From the NCBI GenBank assembly GCA_026014545.1, contig JAOZIH010000001.1, positions 273,808 through 337,807 on the forward strand: a stretch of 64,000 nt of DNA, in the 5' to 3' direction. This DNA comes from Candidatus Bathyarchaeota archaeon (GTDB taxonomy: Archaea; Thermoproteota; Bathyarchaeia; Bathyarchaeales; Bathycorpusculaceae). This document shows positions 53,318 to 63,007 of this stretch, one piece after another. The notes under the pieces are model-generated. The model was not told where the DNA came from. It saw nothing but the letters and a program-made list of their open reading frames with translations, and did not search any database. Numbering within the stretch: position 1 is the first letter of the stretch; each line of letters begins with the position of its first letter. The translations under genes were made by a program, and so were the position numbers.

Positions 53318-54508
53318 ATGGAAACAGAAAACCGTGGTGAAAGCGGCAATAGTTCCAGTCGTAACATCTTCGCCTTGGGCTTCGTGAGCTTTTTCACTGA
53401 CATATCCAGCGAAATGGTCTTCAGCCTACTGCCCGCGTTCCTACTTGGATTGCCTGGCTCAAGCAGGGCGATATTAGGCTTTGTTGAAGGTATTGCTGAA
53501 GCGTTGAGTTATGCTTTGCGCTCGGTTTCGGGAATTTTCTCTGACAAGATAAGAAAAAGGAAACTGCTTGTGCTATTTGGCTACGGCTTGTCAAACATCG
53601 TTAAGCCCTTCTTCGCAGTGGCCCGCGTGCCGATCGATGTCTTGGTAATCCGTGTTTCTGACAGGGTCGGCAAGGCTGTTCGCACTTCGCCTCGTGATGC
53701 GCTTCTAAGCGAGTCGGTTTCTGATAAGCACCGCGGCGCCGCTTTCGGCTTGCATAGAGCTTTTGATCAGACAGGCGCCATTGTGGGGCCCGTGTTTGCC
53801 TCCGCTGCCATGCTATTGCTGGGGCTTACCATACGGGATGTTTTTTGGCTTTCGCTAATACCTGGCACGATTGCGCTCTTGATTCTCTTATTCTTCGTTA
53901 AGGAGCGCACCGGCAAATCCGCTGGAGAATTCAAATTGCTTGCCAGCATAAAATCTGTTTTGAAAGGCAACTTTTCTCGACTGCTCATAATTGTGGGCAT
54001 CTTTTCTCTGGGCGCCTTCAACTTTTCCTTTATTCTACTCCATGCGCAAGAAGCAGGGATTGCCGAACCGCTTATCCCGCTGGTTTATGCGGCTGTTAAC
54101 GTGGCACATGTAACGATAGCAATACCAGCCGGTGTATTATCTGACAGGATAGGACGGGAAAAAGTGATGATTTTGGGCTACGGCGTCTTTCTCGCAAGTG
54201 TTATGCTGATGCTGCTTCCTGTCAACGGCTTCAATGCCTTCTTGGTTGCCATATTCTTCGGCGCCTATGTTGGAGTAGTTGAAACCGTCCAGCGGGCGAT
54301 GGTTCCCGCGTACGTGGACAAGAGCGTATTGGGCACCGCCTATGGCCTTTACTACCTCGTTGTCGGCTCTGCCTTCTTCGTGTCAAACGCGGTGGTTGGA
54401 AGTCTATGGGAATACTTCGGCTCGTCAATGGCGGTTACTTACAGCGCAATAACCTCCGCCGTAGCTATCGTCTCTATGATGTTGTTTCTCGCCAGAAAAA
54501 ATCGTTAA
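53318..54508 (+). CDS. Major facilitator superfamily transporter
   Basis: A 396-residue transporter with 11-12 TM helices. Family signatures are the loop SDKIRKRKLLVLFGYGLSN between TM2 and TM3, the repeat PAGVLSDRIGREKVMILGYG in the second half, and VSDRVGKAVRTSPRDALL. I start at ATG 53318; the frame opens at TTG 53300. Substrate unknown. It faces an arsenate reductase gene, so metalloid or drug export is possible. Confidence 0.88.
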   Translation: METENRGESGNSSSRNIFALGFVSFFTDISSEMVFSLLPAFLLGLPGSSRAILGFVEGIAEALSYALRSVSGIFSDKIRKRKLLVLFGYGLSNIVKPFFAVARVPIDVLVIRVSDRVGKAVRTSPRDALLSESVSDKHRGAAFGLHRAFDQTGAIVGPVFASAAMLLLGLTIRDVFWLSLIPGTIALLILLFFVKERTGKSAGEFKLLASIKSVLKGNFSRLLIIVGIFSLGAFNFSFILLHAQEAGIAEPLIPLVYAAVNVAHVTIAIPAGVLSDRIGREKVMILGYGVFLASVMLMLLPVNGFNAFLVAIFFGAYVGVVETVQRAMVPAYVDKSVLGTAYGLYYLVVGSAFFVSNAVVGSLWEYFGSSMAVTYSAITSAVAIVSMMLFLARKNR

Positions 54509-54542
54509 TTAACTCTACTTCCCAAGATACACCGCGCTTTCC

Positions 54543-54959
54543 TCAGGGTTCTGTTTCTAGACAAAAAGTTTGTTCCACCCATCTGCGTATGGCGTCCCTT
54601 ACCTCTCTGACCTTCTGCATAACCTCCTCTTCTGTGCCATTTAATGCCGACGGATCAGGGAAACTCTTGTGAATCACTTTTTTCCCGGGAAAATATGGGC
54701 ACTCTTCGCGTGCTGAATCGCAGACTGTAACAACGTAATCAAAAGTTCTTCCCTTAAATTCTTGTATGCTCTTGGATCTATGCGTTGAGAGGTCAATGCC
54801 GACCTCCGCCATGGCTTTAACAACATAAGGATTAAGCCCTTTGGGCGATACACCCGCGCTTTTGGCTTCGTATCTGTCTCCGCAAAGCTTATTCAAGAAA
54901 GCCTCAGCCATCTGCGAACGAGCAGAATTATGCGTGCAAATAAACAAAACAGACTTCAC
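54543..54959 (-). CDS. arsC: ArsC-type arsenate reductase (LMW phosphatase fold)
   Basis: A ~138-residue protein: P-loop [20 protein letters not shown], then [17 protein letters not shown] with the two redox cysteines of the thioredoxin-coupled ArsC group, and SFPDPSAL with the general-acid Asp. It reduces arsenate to arsenite. I start at GTG 54959 (MKSVLFIC); the frame opens at 54980. Convergent with the MFS gene. Confidence 0.88.
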   Translation of the reverse strand: MKSVLFICTHNSARSQMAEAFLNKLCGDRYEAKSAGVSPKGLNPYVVKAMAEVGIDLSTHRSKSIQEFKGRTFDYVVTVCDSAREECPYFPGKKVIHKSFPDPSALNGTEEEVMQKVREVRDAIRRWVEQTFCLETEP

Positions 54960-55125
54960 AGTGGACACCAAAAGTTTCATGCGCTAAGTAAACTTTTAGC
55001 TTTTTGCTATATAAACTTTTTATCATTTATTTGTGCAGATTTTCCATTGCTTTTGCCTTTGGCATTTGGATTTTTGCTATTTTCAACGGCGGAAAAAATA
55101 AGAAGCCGCTATAGCTCTTTTAACG

Positions 55126-56478
55126 ATGACTATGCCAATGCCACAGACACTTCACAATGCATCAAGCAACTGGCTGATGGACATGATAAAGCGGAGTAGC
55201 AATTCTGCCGTTGAAGAAAGCATAGTTGCGCGTGCTTCGAGAAACAGTCCATGCGTACTCTGCAAGGGCGCTAGGTTTCTCTGTGGAAAAACACGTTGCC
55301 CAATAATGGTGAAAGTCAACTATTACCTGAAAAGCGTGCCGCTTATGGCAAGCGAAGACATCTCAGGCGTTTCGCCGCCAAGCGTATTCATCGGGCGCAT
55401 TGGTTATCCCTACGTGTACGTGGGCCCTCTTGTGCCGCCGGTTCACGAGGACACCAGCCTCTACGACTTGCCAGAGCAGTGGTTTGGGCGGTCGATTGAT
55501 GAAATCGTGGGCTTCCGCTCGCTGCTTATCCGAGGCAAACATCGCGTTCACGTTGAAAAGTTTGAGCAAGCCGGCAAAATAGCTGAGAAGACGCGGGAGT
55601 TAGCTCTTGCAGAAAACAGCGTTGACCTTGAATTAAACCTCACAAAAAAGCCTAGAGGCTTCCTTTTCATGGACGATGATGTCCAGCCTTTCGGGCCGTC
55701 TGCGCCCATAAGAGACATGCGCGTTGGCAACACCAGGTTTGATAGCAGAATCGAGAAAGCCTACTATGACACGGACCTACGAGCCACCGAAGCCGTGTTG
55801 GAGCTTTACAGCCGCGGCGTCATGGTTACAAAGATTCAACGTGCTTTCAGCGTCGGCGCCTTCGGCATCGAGAAGAACAGGCGTCTGGTGCCGACCCGCT
55901 GGAGCATTACTGCCGTGGATGACATCATCTCGAAGGCCTTAATGGAGCAGGTGAAAACTTTCCCGGAGATAAGTGAATACCGCGTTTATGAATCGGTTTA
56001 CCTGGACAATATTTTTGAGGTTTTGATGATTCCTGACGCTTGGAGCTACGAGTCCATGGAGGCATGGTACCCGGGCACAGTGTGGAATCCTCATGGGAAT
56101 AGCACGCTGATTTTTTCAGACTGGGAAGGCAACGAGGGAAGGACAACATATGCGCAGGTTGGCGGCTGCTACTATGCTGCGCGTTTAGCTGTCTGCGAGC
56201 AGCTTGTTAAAGAGCGCCGGCAAGCTACCGTCATAGTTCTGCGTGAGGCGCGGCCGGGCTACATAATGCCAGTTGGCGTCTGGCAAGTGCGCGAGAATGT
56301 GCGGAACGCCATGCGGCAGAAACCACGGCTTTTCAAAAGCTTAAACGAGGCGTTGCAGTTCATAAGCGCCAGATTTGAGATTCCCCTGCGTCGGTGGATA
56401 CTACAAAGTGAGCTTTTAAAAAAGGCGCTTTTCCAAAAGAAAATTTCAGACTTCTTTGGCAAAACATCTGTTTCATGA
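55126..56478 (+). CDS. nreA: NreA-type DNA repair protein with PCNA-binding tail
   Basis: A protein of up to 450 residues of the archaeal Nre family. The N-terminal zinc-like motif is CVLCKGARFLCGKTRCP (~43-59). Family blocks are PSVFIGRIGYPYVYVGPLVP, DLRATEAVLELYSRGV and TRWSITAVDD. The C terminus QKKISDFFGK is a clear PIP box for the PCNA clamp. Upstream Met choices (55126, 55177, 55183) leave the start uncertain. Confidence 0.88.
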   Translation: MTMPMPQTLHNASSNWLMDMIKRSSNSAVEESIVARASRNSPCVLCKGARFLCGKTRCPIMVKVNYYLKSVPLMASEDISGVSPPSVFIGRIGYPYVYVGPLVPPVHEDTSLYDLPEQWFGRSIDEIVGFRSLLIRGKHRVHVEKFEQAGKIAEKTRELALAENSVDLELNLTKKPRGFLFMDDDVQPFGPSAPIRDMRVGNTRFDSRIEKAYYDTDLRATEAVLELYSRGVMVTKIQRAFSVGAFGIEKNRRLVPTRWSITAVDDIISKALMEQVKTFPEISEYRVYESVYLDNIFEVLMIPDAWSYESMEAWYPGTVWNPHGNSTLIFSDWEGNEGRTTYAQVGGCYYAARLAVCEQLVKERRQATVIVLREARPGYIMPVGVWQVRENVRNAMRQKPRLFKSLNEALQFISARFEIPLRRWILQSELLKKALFQKKISDFFGKTSVS

Positions 56479-56524
56479 CAAATTTTTAAAGGGCACATGA
56501 ACCATTTACTCTCGAGGGAAACAA

Positions 56525-58165
56525 GTGTCAGGAACGGATTCGGCGCTCAAGGAGTTTATTTTGCCATTTTCTGCTCTATCAGAAAACCGTAAAGAACCGT
56601 TCACCGCCGAGTTGGAGGCAGCCGCCGTTTTCGCGCTTGCAGAGGAGGAACGGGCAAAAGGTGGCGGTCTCATCTCAGCCCGGCCTGAAGAGAAAATTGC
56701 TTTTATCGCCAAAATAGGCTATCCTCTTTGGCTTTTTCCATGGCAGGAAACCACGCTGATTTTTGATGGCTTAAATAGGGCTAATGCTACTTTGTCGTAT
56801 GCGGCGATTCCAGATGTAGGCATTTTCATGGAGAACCTTAAAAGAGGGGCGAAGACACGCGAGACATATCTGGCTTTTCTCTCCGACTACCTTAACTATT
56901 TTCAAGCACCAGCGACGGAGAAGAGCACACAAATAAACGGTTTAATCAGCAGTTCGGAGTTTTTGAAGGAGTTTGATGTTTACCGTCGTGAAGCCGCAGA
57001 AATAAGCGAGCAACACAGTAGCGTGGCGTTGCTTTCACCTCTTCTGGAGGAAGCATCAATTACAGCGGCGCTGGATGAACTTAAAACCTTGCATTCATCG
57101 CTCAAGGCTGATCATGACAGGCTTTATTGGTGCATGAAGTTTCTAAACAAAGCAACTCGCCATTACGTTAAGCTACTACACGACAAAGCCAAGGCCGTCA
57201 GAGACGAGTTTGCCGTGAAAATTAAGGCGCAGGAGGAGCTTATCGAGCCGAAGATTACTCAGCTCAAAGAGGATTATGACCACAAAATCATCGAGGCAAC
57301 AAAGAATTTTGAGAAGCAGGAGCATTCTCTCCAGAAAGAGAAGGTGAAGCTTGAGAAGTCTCGTGAGGCTGCGCTTGCAAAAATTGAGCATTACAAGTTG
57401 GAAGCTAAGACCCGCGCGGAAAAAGATGATCGTGTTGGCGAGCAGAAATGGAAGGAGAAGGCTAATGAGATGAAGAAGGAGCTTTCTGAAATTGAAGAGC
57501 ACTTGAAGGGCGCAGAAAAATCGCTTAAGGATTTAGAGGAGCGTAAGTCTCTTGAAATATTTAATTTACGTAACGAGTTGGAGGCTAAAGTTAAAGAAGC
57601 GCGGCAGCCGCTATTGGAGCTTGAGTCTTCACGCGACGCGAAACTTGTTCTTCTGAAGCAAGAATCTGAGACGCTGGAGCAGCAGACCAAGCTGATAACC
57701 GAGCAGCTTGGCAGAACCGCCAAATTAACTGAAACATTCATAGAGAATTTTGCAAGACTTGGCCTCAAACAGGAGTTGCCCATGAAAGACGGCGCCTTGT
57801 TCTACGTTCCCTTTTATGTGGCATGCTATCAGGTGGACTCTACGAAGCGCTACCTGTTCTTTCCGCCTTCAGTGGCAAACGCCTTTGGCTTCTCCACCAG
57901 AATTAAGGGCGCATTGGGTAAGACGAAAATTAAGCAGCTGCTAACGCCGCGCTTTGAGGTTGTAACTTCGCTGATGGATACGCTTCAGGTGCTTGCGTAT
58001 CAGAATGCCGCCTTCGAAGCGGAACTACGGGAGCTCTGCGAAAGCTTAAACATGCTAAAGCAGGATGCCACACGCGAGAGCATAAAGCGAGGAGTAGACG
58101 CCTTGCAGAAAGAGGGCTGGCTATCCGAGAAGGAGCAGCAAGCTCTAAGCCAAAAAATTGCCTAA
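56525..58165 (+). CDS. Large coiled-coil protein of unknown function
   Basis: A 546-residue protein I do not recognise. The N-terminal ~150 residues are mixed alpha/beta (IAKIGYPLWLFPWQETTLIF). Residues ~225-400 are a continuous charged coiled coil (EEHLKGAEKSLKDLEERKS, KVKEARQPLLELESSRDAK). The C-terminal ~110 residues form another globular part (YVPFYVACYQVDSTKRYLFF). GTG start after GAGGG, 46 nt behind nreA on the same strand, suggesting a shared role. No signal peptide or TM. Confidence 0.6.
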   Translation: MSGTDSALKEFILPFSALSENRKEPFTAELEAAAVFALAEEERAKGGGLISARPEEKIAFIAKIGYPLWLFPWQETTLIFDGLNRANATLSYAAIPDVGIFMENLKRGAKTRETYLAFLSDYLNYFQAPATEKSTQINGLISSSEFLKEFDVYRREAAEISEQHSSVALLSPLLEEASITAALDELKTLHSSLKADHDRLYWCMKFLNKATRHYVKLLHDKAKAVRDEFAVKIKAQEELIEPKITQLKEDYDHKIIEATKNFEKQEHSLQKEKVKLEKSREAALAKIEHYKLEAKTRAEKDDRVGEQKWKEKANEMKKELSEIEEHLKGAEKSLKDLEERKSLEIFNLRNELEAKVKEARQPLLELESSRDAKLVLLKQESETLEQQTKLITEQLGRTAKLTETFIENFARLGLKQELPMKDGALFYVPFYVACYQVDSTKRYLFFPPSVANAFGFSTRIKGALGKTKIKQLLTPRFEVVTSLMDTLQVLAYQNAAFEAELRELCESLNMLKQDATRESIKRGVDALQKEGWLSEKEQQALSQKIA

Positions 58166-58196
58166 GCCCTAAGATGCATAGTGCAGCGCATTATTT

Positions 58197-58724
58197 CTAT
58201 TGCAATTTTTTGTAGTTTTGCATAGCCTGCTCAACGATTTTCATGGCTTCTGCGGCGTTCTTCCACTCTTTCGCCTTAGCCCACTTGTGCGGCTCTAGGC
58301 GCTTGTAGGTTTCAAAGAACTCCTGTATTTCCACAAGCTCATGCTTATGTATGTCCGATATGTCCTTGTATCCTTCAAAGCGTCTGTCGTTTTCAAGCAC
58401 TGAAAGAATTTTCGGGTCTATGCCATTTTCATCTTCGATTATCAAGGCGCCTATTACGCGTACTTTGGCTATGGCGCCAACTTCCAGCGGCTCAAAGCTT
58501 AAAGCCATAATATCCAACGGGTCCTCGTCATCCATCCATGTTTGCGGAACAAACCCGTACTCAACAGGGAAAATTACGGCTGAGGGAATTATTCTGTCCA
58601 ACACGAAGGCTTCCCATTCTGGCCTGTACTCGTACTTGTCGCGGGAGGCGCTTGTCACCTCAATAACCATGTTTAAATGTACTGGAGGCCTGTCTCCTGC
58701 TGGAATGTTTTTCCAAAGATTCAT
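58197..58724 (-). CDS. ppa: Inorganic pyrophosphatase (class A)
   Basis: A 175-residue soluble pyrophosphatase. VIEVTSASRDKYEY, VFPVEYGFVPQTW-type IFPVEYGFVPQTW, and the metal-binding DDEDPLDIMAL (~70) and FETYKRLEPHKW motifs are complete. It hydrolyses PPi to drive biosynthesis. Single gene in its own minus-strand unit. Confidence 0.96.
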   Translation of the reverse strand: MNLWKNIPAGDRPPVHLNMVIEVTSASRDKYEYRPEWEAFVLDRIIPSAVIFPVEYGFVPQTWMDDEDPLDIMALSFEPLEVGAIAKVRVIGALIIEDENGIDPKILSVLENDRRFEGYKDISDIHKHELVEIQEFFETYKRLEPHKWAKAKEWKNAAEAMKIVEQAMQNYKKLQ

Positions 58725-58773
58725 TTTCGCCCTTTCACCCTAGAAGGCAAGAAGCCGCTGGAATGATTTAACG

Positions 58774-59553
58774 TTATTGCTTGAAGAAGTCTTCCAGCTT
58801 TGCGGTCTCTGCTTTCCTTAAAATCTGCGCGCATTTTTTTGGGTCCAGCGCTTTAAACTCTAACCCAAGCGTCGCCAGCATCCTCTGCACATCCTTGCCT
58901 ATGGCTGGCGCTACAAGCACTCCTCGGAGTTCACGGTCTGCTTTGCCTTTTATGGCGTCTATGTATTTGACAAGCTGCAGCACCGCTTCTTTGCTGGCGG
59001 TTCGCCGTTTAACTTCCACCACCACGAGTTTGCCGTTTTTGTCTATGCCGTATACGTCCACGAATCCTGGCTCCACCTTTTTCTCGTAGCTTATGGGCGT
59101 GAAGCCTTCCTCCAGAAGCGACGGCTTCAGCAGAATGGCGCGGTGCATGTCTTCTTCGCTGGCGTAAAGCGCGAACTCGCCGAAGTCCATGAGGCTCAGG
59201 ATGGAAACCATAAAAATCTCAGAGAAGGTTACGATGACGCTTTCACGCGGCTTCTGCCTAACCGCATGCACCTCCACCGCGTCTGCCTTGGTATGTACGT
59301 GGAAAACGCTGCCCGAGGGCTGCCAGTTCACGGGTTCATAGCCGACTGGGCGGTGAACAAGAAGCGAACCGTCTTCCTTGATGATTAGTATGCGCTCGCC
59401 CGGCTCCAGCGTGGAGTTTGCCCTGCCAGCGTAGCGGACGCGGCATTTGCCGGCGACGATAAGCGTTTTCCTCTGCGTGAAAGCCTTCTCAATTGCTGCT
59501 GCTGCCTCCTCCAGCCTCGGATTCGTGAGCACTGTCAACTTTTCTTTCTGCAC
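58774..59553 (-). CDS. nucS: Mismatch endonuclease NucS/EndoMS
   Basis: A 259-residue protein with an N-terminal DNA-binding beta-sandwich (GKCRVRYAGRANSTLEPGER, RPVGYEPVNWQPSGS) and a C-terminal RecB-like nuclease with FVDVYGID and VVVEVKRRTASKEAVLQL. It cuts both strands at mismatches. The tail AKLEDFF resembles a PCNA-binding PIP box, as in other archaeal NucS. GTG start. Confidence 0.94.
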   Translation of the reverse strand: MQKEKLTVLTNPRLEEAAAAIEKAFTQRKTLIVAGKCRVRYAGRANSTLEPGERILIIKEDGSLLVHRPVGYEPVNWQPSGSVFHVHTKADAVEVHAVRQKPRESVIVTFSEIFMVSILSLMDFGEFALYASEEDMHRAILLKPSLLEEGFTPISYEKKVEPGFVDVYGIDKNGKLVVVEVKRRTASKEAVLQLVKYIDAIKGKADRELRGVLVAPAIGKDVQRMLATLGLEFKALDPKKCAQILRKAETAKLEDFFKQ

Positions 59554-59615
59554 TTTTCGTCAGCCAAGTATTTTAGAGAGAGAACTATGTACATAAAATT
59601 TCTGAAGAGCCAGCC

Positions 59616-60209
59616 ATGAACAAGTGGAGCCAAAAACGCAGGACCATGCGACGTTACGATTTGACCGCCCAGCTTTACGATGCACGTTACGCAGAGGAGC
59701 AAACGCTAAAGTACCGCGCTGCACTGGAGCAACTGCGCATAACAGGCGACAGCCGTGTTCTCGATGTGGGATGCGGCACTGGCTTGTTATTTAGCTATGT
59801 GACTGAAGCTGCGATGGTTGTGGGCGTGGATCTTTCTGGTAAGCTGCTGATTCAAGCTAAAGAGCGCGCGAGAAGCCTTCGCAACGTGCATCTGGTGCAA
59901 GCAGACGCTGACTACTTGCCCTTTCGGGACGATTCTTTCAGCGCAGTTTTCGCTTTCACTGTGCTTCAGAACATGCCCGCGCCGCTGGAAACACTGAGGG
60001 AGATTAAACGTGTCGCCGAGTTCACAGCGTCGATCGTGGTGTCTGGTTTGAAAAAGGCTTTCGCGCTGCATGCTTTCAGAGAGTTATTGGAAAATGCTGG
60101 TTTAACAGCTATTTCCCTAAAGGATGATGATATGCTGAAGTGTTACGTCGTGTTAGTGTTCAAACGTAGTTGTCATTATCATAAAAACTTCGCTATTAAC
60201 CAAGCTTAG
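59616..60209 (+). CDS. Class I SAM-dependent methyltransferase
   Basis: A 197-residue Methyltransf_11-type protein: YDLTAQLYDARYAEEQTLKY, motif I VLDVGCGTGLLFSYV, acid loop VGVDLSGKLL, LVQADADYLPF and FAFTVLQNMP. Substrate unknown. Divergent from nucS. Internal ATG 59646 is an alternative start. Confidence 0.85.
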   Translation: MNKWSQKRRTMRRYDLTAQLYDARYAEEQTLKYRAALEQLRITGDSRVLDVGCGTGLLFSYVTEAAMVVGVDLSGKLLIQAKERARSLRNVHLVQADADYLPFRDDSFSAVFAFTVLQNMPAPLETLREIKRVAEFTASIVVSGLKKAFALHAFRELLENAGLTAISLKDDDMLKCYVVLVFKRSCHYHKNFAINQA

Positions 60210-60234
60210 CTGAAAAAGGCAAAATAATCGAAAG

Positions 60235-61521
60235 TTATAATTTCTTTTGAAGCATATCTCTGGCGCCATAGTAAAGTGCTCCCGCGGTTAGGCATATGAT
60301 GCCAATTACCCACGCTTGAGCTGCAGCGAAGAGAGTGAACGCTAGAAGCGCTAGGCAAGTGCTTAATCCAACGGCGGGTATTAGTCTACTGTAGCGCCGC
60401 GGTTCAGTTTTCAGCTTGAATGCAGCTGTGTTTGTTAGGGCGTAGTAGAAGAGGGTTGCGAAGGTGCTTAGCGCCACGACTCTTGTAAGGTCAACAAGTA
60501 AAACAAGCGCCGTCATCAGCGTGCCTACGATGGCGATTGCGTAGTATGGCGTGCAGAATTTGCGGTGCAGCTTGGCGAAGGCTTGCGGCATGTCCCCGCG
60601 CCTAGCCATGGAGTAAGCCATGCGTGAGACGCCTAGGATTGACGTAAGTAGCACGCTTGCCGTGGCTAATAGCCCGCCGAAGGCTACTATTTGCAAGCCG
60701 ACGACGCTGCCTGTGGCGCTTATGGCTTCCGCTAAAGGCGAGTTTGACGCGGCCAGTTTCGCGGCGCCCACTAGCCCAACCGCGACTGCGCCCACTAAAA
60801 CATAGATTAGGGTGGATAAGCCCAGCGACAGGAGCATTGCGCGTGGAACGTTACGTTTTGCGTCTTTGATTTCCTCGGCTATGACGGCGACTCTTGCGAA
60901 GCCTATGTAGGCGAAGAAGATAAAGCATGCGCCGTAGAGCACGCCGGCGTTGAGGGGTTCAAAGGGTGTGAAATTCGCTGGTGACATGTAGCATGCGCCA
61001 AGGATTATGAAGAAAAACAGTATCAGCACTTTAGCTGTAACGAGGATGTTGTTTAGCAGCGCTGATTGCCGAGCGCCGATGAAATTTAACACTGTAAATG
61101 CGATGCACACAACTGCGGCAACTACTTTGCTTGGCAAGGCTGGAATCATCGCTGTGAAGTAGTATGCAAAGCCAAGCGCGACGGCAGCGCCTGTAAAAGT
61201 ATTAGAGAGAAGCCACATCCAGCCCGCCAAGAAGCCGGCGAAGGGTGAAATGAGCTGTCGCGCATACTCGTAAACGCTTCCTTCCACAGGCTGCCATGCA
61301 GTCAACTCCGCAAAACTTAGCGCCGTAAACGTTGCGATCACTGCGGCAAGGACCATGGACACCAGCAAGGCTGAGCCTGCTAAATCCGCTGCTATGCCTA
61401 TTACGACGAAGATGCCGCCGCCGATTATGGCGCCTACGCTTATGGCTGTGGCGTCAAACAAGCCTAAAGAACACTTTAAAGCTGTTTCTGACTCTTTCCT
61501 TACCATCTTTTTCACATTCAA
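60235..61521 (-). CDS. APC-family amino acid permease
   Basis: A 428-residue secondary transporter with about 12 TMs. The first helix holds the unwound substrate site SVGAIIGGGIFVVIG, TM6 has FFAYIGFARVAVIAEEIKD, typical of the APC family, followed by RNVPRAMLLSL. Probably sodium- or proton-driven amino acid uptake. TTG start. Confidence 0.9.
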   Translation of the reverse strand: MNVKKMVRKESETALKCSLGLFDATAISVGAIIGGGIFVVIGIAADLAGSALLVSMVLAAVIATFTALSFAELTAWQPVEGSVYEYARQLISPFAGFLAGWMWLLSNTFTGAAVALGFAYYFTAMIPALPSKVVAAVVCIAFTVLNFIGARQSALLNNILVTAKVLILFFFIILGACYMSPANFTPFEPLNAGVLYGACFIFFAYIGFARVAVIAEEIKDAKRNVPRAMLLSLGLSTLIYVLVGAVAVGLVGAAKLAASNSPLAEAISATGSVVGLQIVAFGGLLATASVLLTSILGVSRMAYSMARRGDMPQAFAKLHRKFCTPYYAIAIVGTLMTALVLLVDLTRVVALSTFATLFYYALTNTAAFKLKTEPRRYSRLIPAVGLSTCLALLAFTLFAAAQAWVIGIICLTAGALYYGARDMLQKKL

Positions 61522-61541
61522 ACTATGCTTTTAGTCAAGGT

Positions 61542-62768
61542 TTATTCTGAAGCCGATGCGAGCAAAAGCTGTATAATGCCTCTTTGCTGTATCAAGCCGA
61601 AGCCGCCTTTCTTCGCTGATTCTTCATCAAACTTTTGCACGTCATCCGGCTCTAAGCTTGGCGATTTAATTGCAAAGGGTACAGGCTCTCTTGTGTGTGT
61701 TCTAATTTTGATTGGTGTTGGATGGTCTGGTAGCACAGCGATTGCATAGGGCTCCTTCAAGCCTTCGATTATTCTCCCAAGCAGGCGGCTATCCAAGTCT
61801 TCTATGGTTTTCACCTTCAGCTTGTAGTCTCCTGCGTGTCCTGCCTCGTCTGGCGCTTCAACATGAACAAAAACCAAGTCGTGCTCCTCAAGGGCTTTTA
61901 GTGCCGCTTCTGCCTTACCTTCATAATTTGTGTCCTCTCTACCCGTAGCGCCTAGAACATCGATAACTTTCATGCCCGAGTAAATTCCTATACCCTTCAC
62001 CAAGTCCACAGCCGAGATAACCGCGGCCTTCAAGCCATATTTCTCTCTGAACAGGGGCAAGCTTGGCTTTTTACCGCCGCCCCAAGGCCAAATCATGTTA
62101 GCCGCGTTTTTTCCTTCTAGCTGGCGCGCTACATTGACTGGGTGCGCTTCCAGTATAGTCTTCGATTTTAGCATCGCCTCGCTCAATAAGGCAGCGGCCT
62201 TTTGCGCAGCTTGCAGCTTGGCTTTAGGCAAAACCTTTGAAACTTCTGTGCCCACAACATCATGCGGTGGCGCGCACTCCACATGAAGAGCATACGGCGA
62301 GTTTCTCAGAATTAGAAAATGCCTGTAATCTAACCCTGGATAAAACTCGATTTCACCCTGTTTTTCGCAGGCGCTCTTAACGGCTTCGATGAGCGGCACA
62401 GCATCCTTGCTTGTTATGTGCCCCGCTGAGTAATCAGCTAGCACACCATCTTTTTCAGTTACTAAATTGCACCTGAACGCTACATCTTCCTCTTCCAGCT
62501 TGATGCCGCGTGCAGCCGCTTCAAGAGCGCCTCTGCCCGTGTAGCACTGCTCAGGGTTGAAACCCAGCGCGGAAAGGATAGCTACATCCGAGCCTGAACT
62601 CAAGCCATCAGGCACTGTTCTGAGAAGACCGCTTCTGCCCTTTGCCGCTATAGCGTCCATGTTTGGTTTACGTGCTACTTGAAGCGGCGTCATGTTCCCC
62701 AATTCAGGAATGGGGTAATCCGCCATTCCGTCCCCTACAACAACCACGTATTTCATGTGTTTACTCAT
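61542..62768 (-). CDS. apgM: 2,3-bisphosphoglycerate-independent phosphoglycerate mutase (archaeal type)
   Basis: A ~408-residue alkaline-phosphatase-superfamily enzyme interconverting 3- and 2-phosphoglycerate. VVVGDGMADYPIPELGN and the nucleophile Ser region GLSSGSDVAIL, then FRCNLVTEKDG, MIWPWGGGKKP and VHVEAPDEAGHAGD with metal ligands, and AVLPDHPTPI. I start at ATG 62768; ATG 62756 is also possible, and the frame is open to 62867. Confidence 0.95.
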   Translation of the reverse strand: MSKHMKYVVVVGDGMADYPIPELGNMTPLQVARKPNMDAIAAKGRSGLLRTVPDGLSSGSDVAILSALGFNPEQCYTGRGALEAAARGIKLEEEDVAFRCNLVTEKDGVLADYSAGHITSKDAVPLIEAVKSACEKQGEIEFYPGLDYRHFLILRNSPYALHVECAPPHDVVGTEVSKVLPKAKLQAAQKAAALLSEAMLKSKTILEAHPVNVARQLEGKNAANMIWPWGGGKKPSLPLFREKYGLKAAVISAVDLVKGIGIYSGMKVIDVLGATGREDTNYEGKAEAALKALEEHDLVFVHVEAPDEAGHAGDYKLKVKTIEDLDSRLLGRIIEGLKEPYAIAVLPDHPTPIKIRTHTREPVPFAIKSPSLEPDDVQKFDEESAKKGGFGLIQQRGIIQLLLASASE

Positions 62769-63007
62769 CTTAAGTGGCTTCCTTGATTGCGTGCAGCAAT
62801 TTAGCTCTGAAATTGCCGCATGCTTTTGTTTCAAGAGGTATCTGTAACACACATATTTAACTTTCATTTGCCCGTTCTTCCCGTTTCTAACGGCAAATGC
62901 ATCAAAAGCAGTGGACTATAAGCAAGCATAAACCCCTTGCCCAAGCTTCATATGAACGTATTTATAAAGGGACTATAAGCATCGCCGTGCACAACAATCC
63001 CAAAGCT

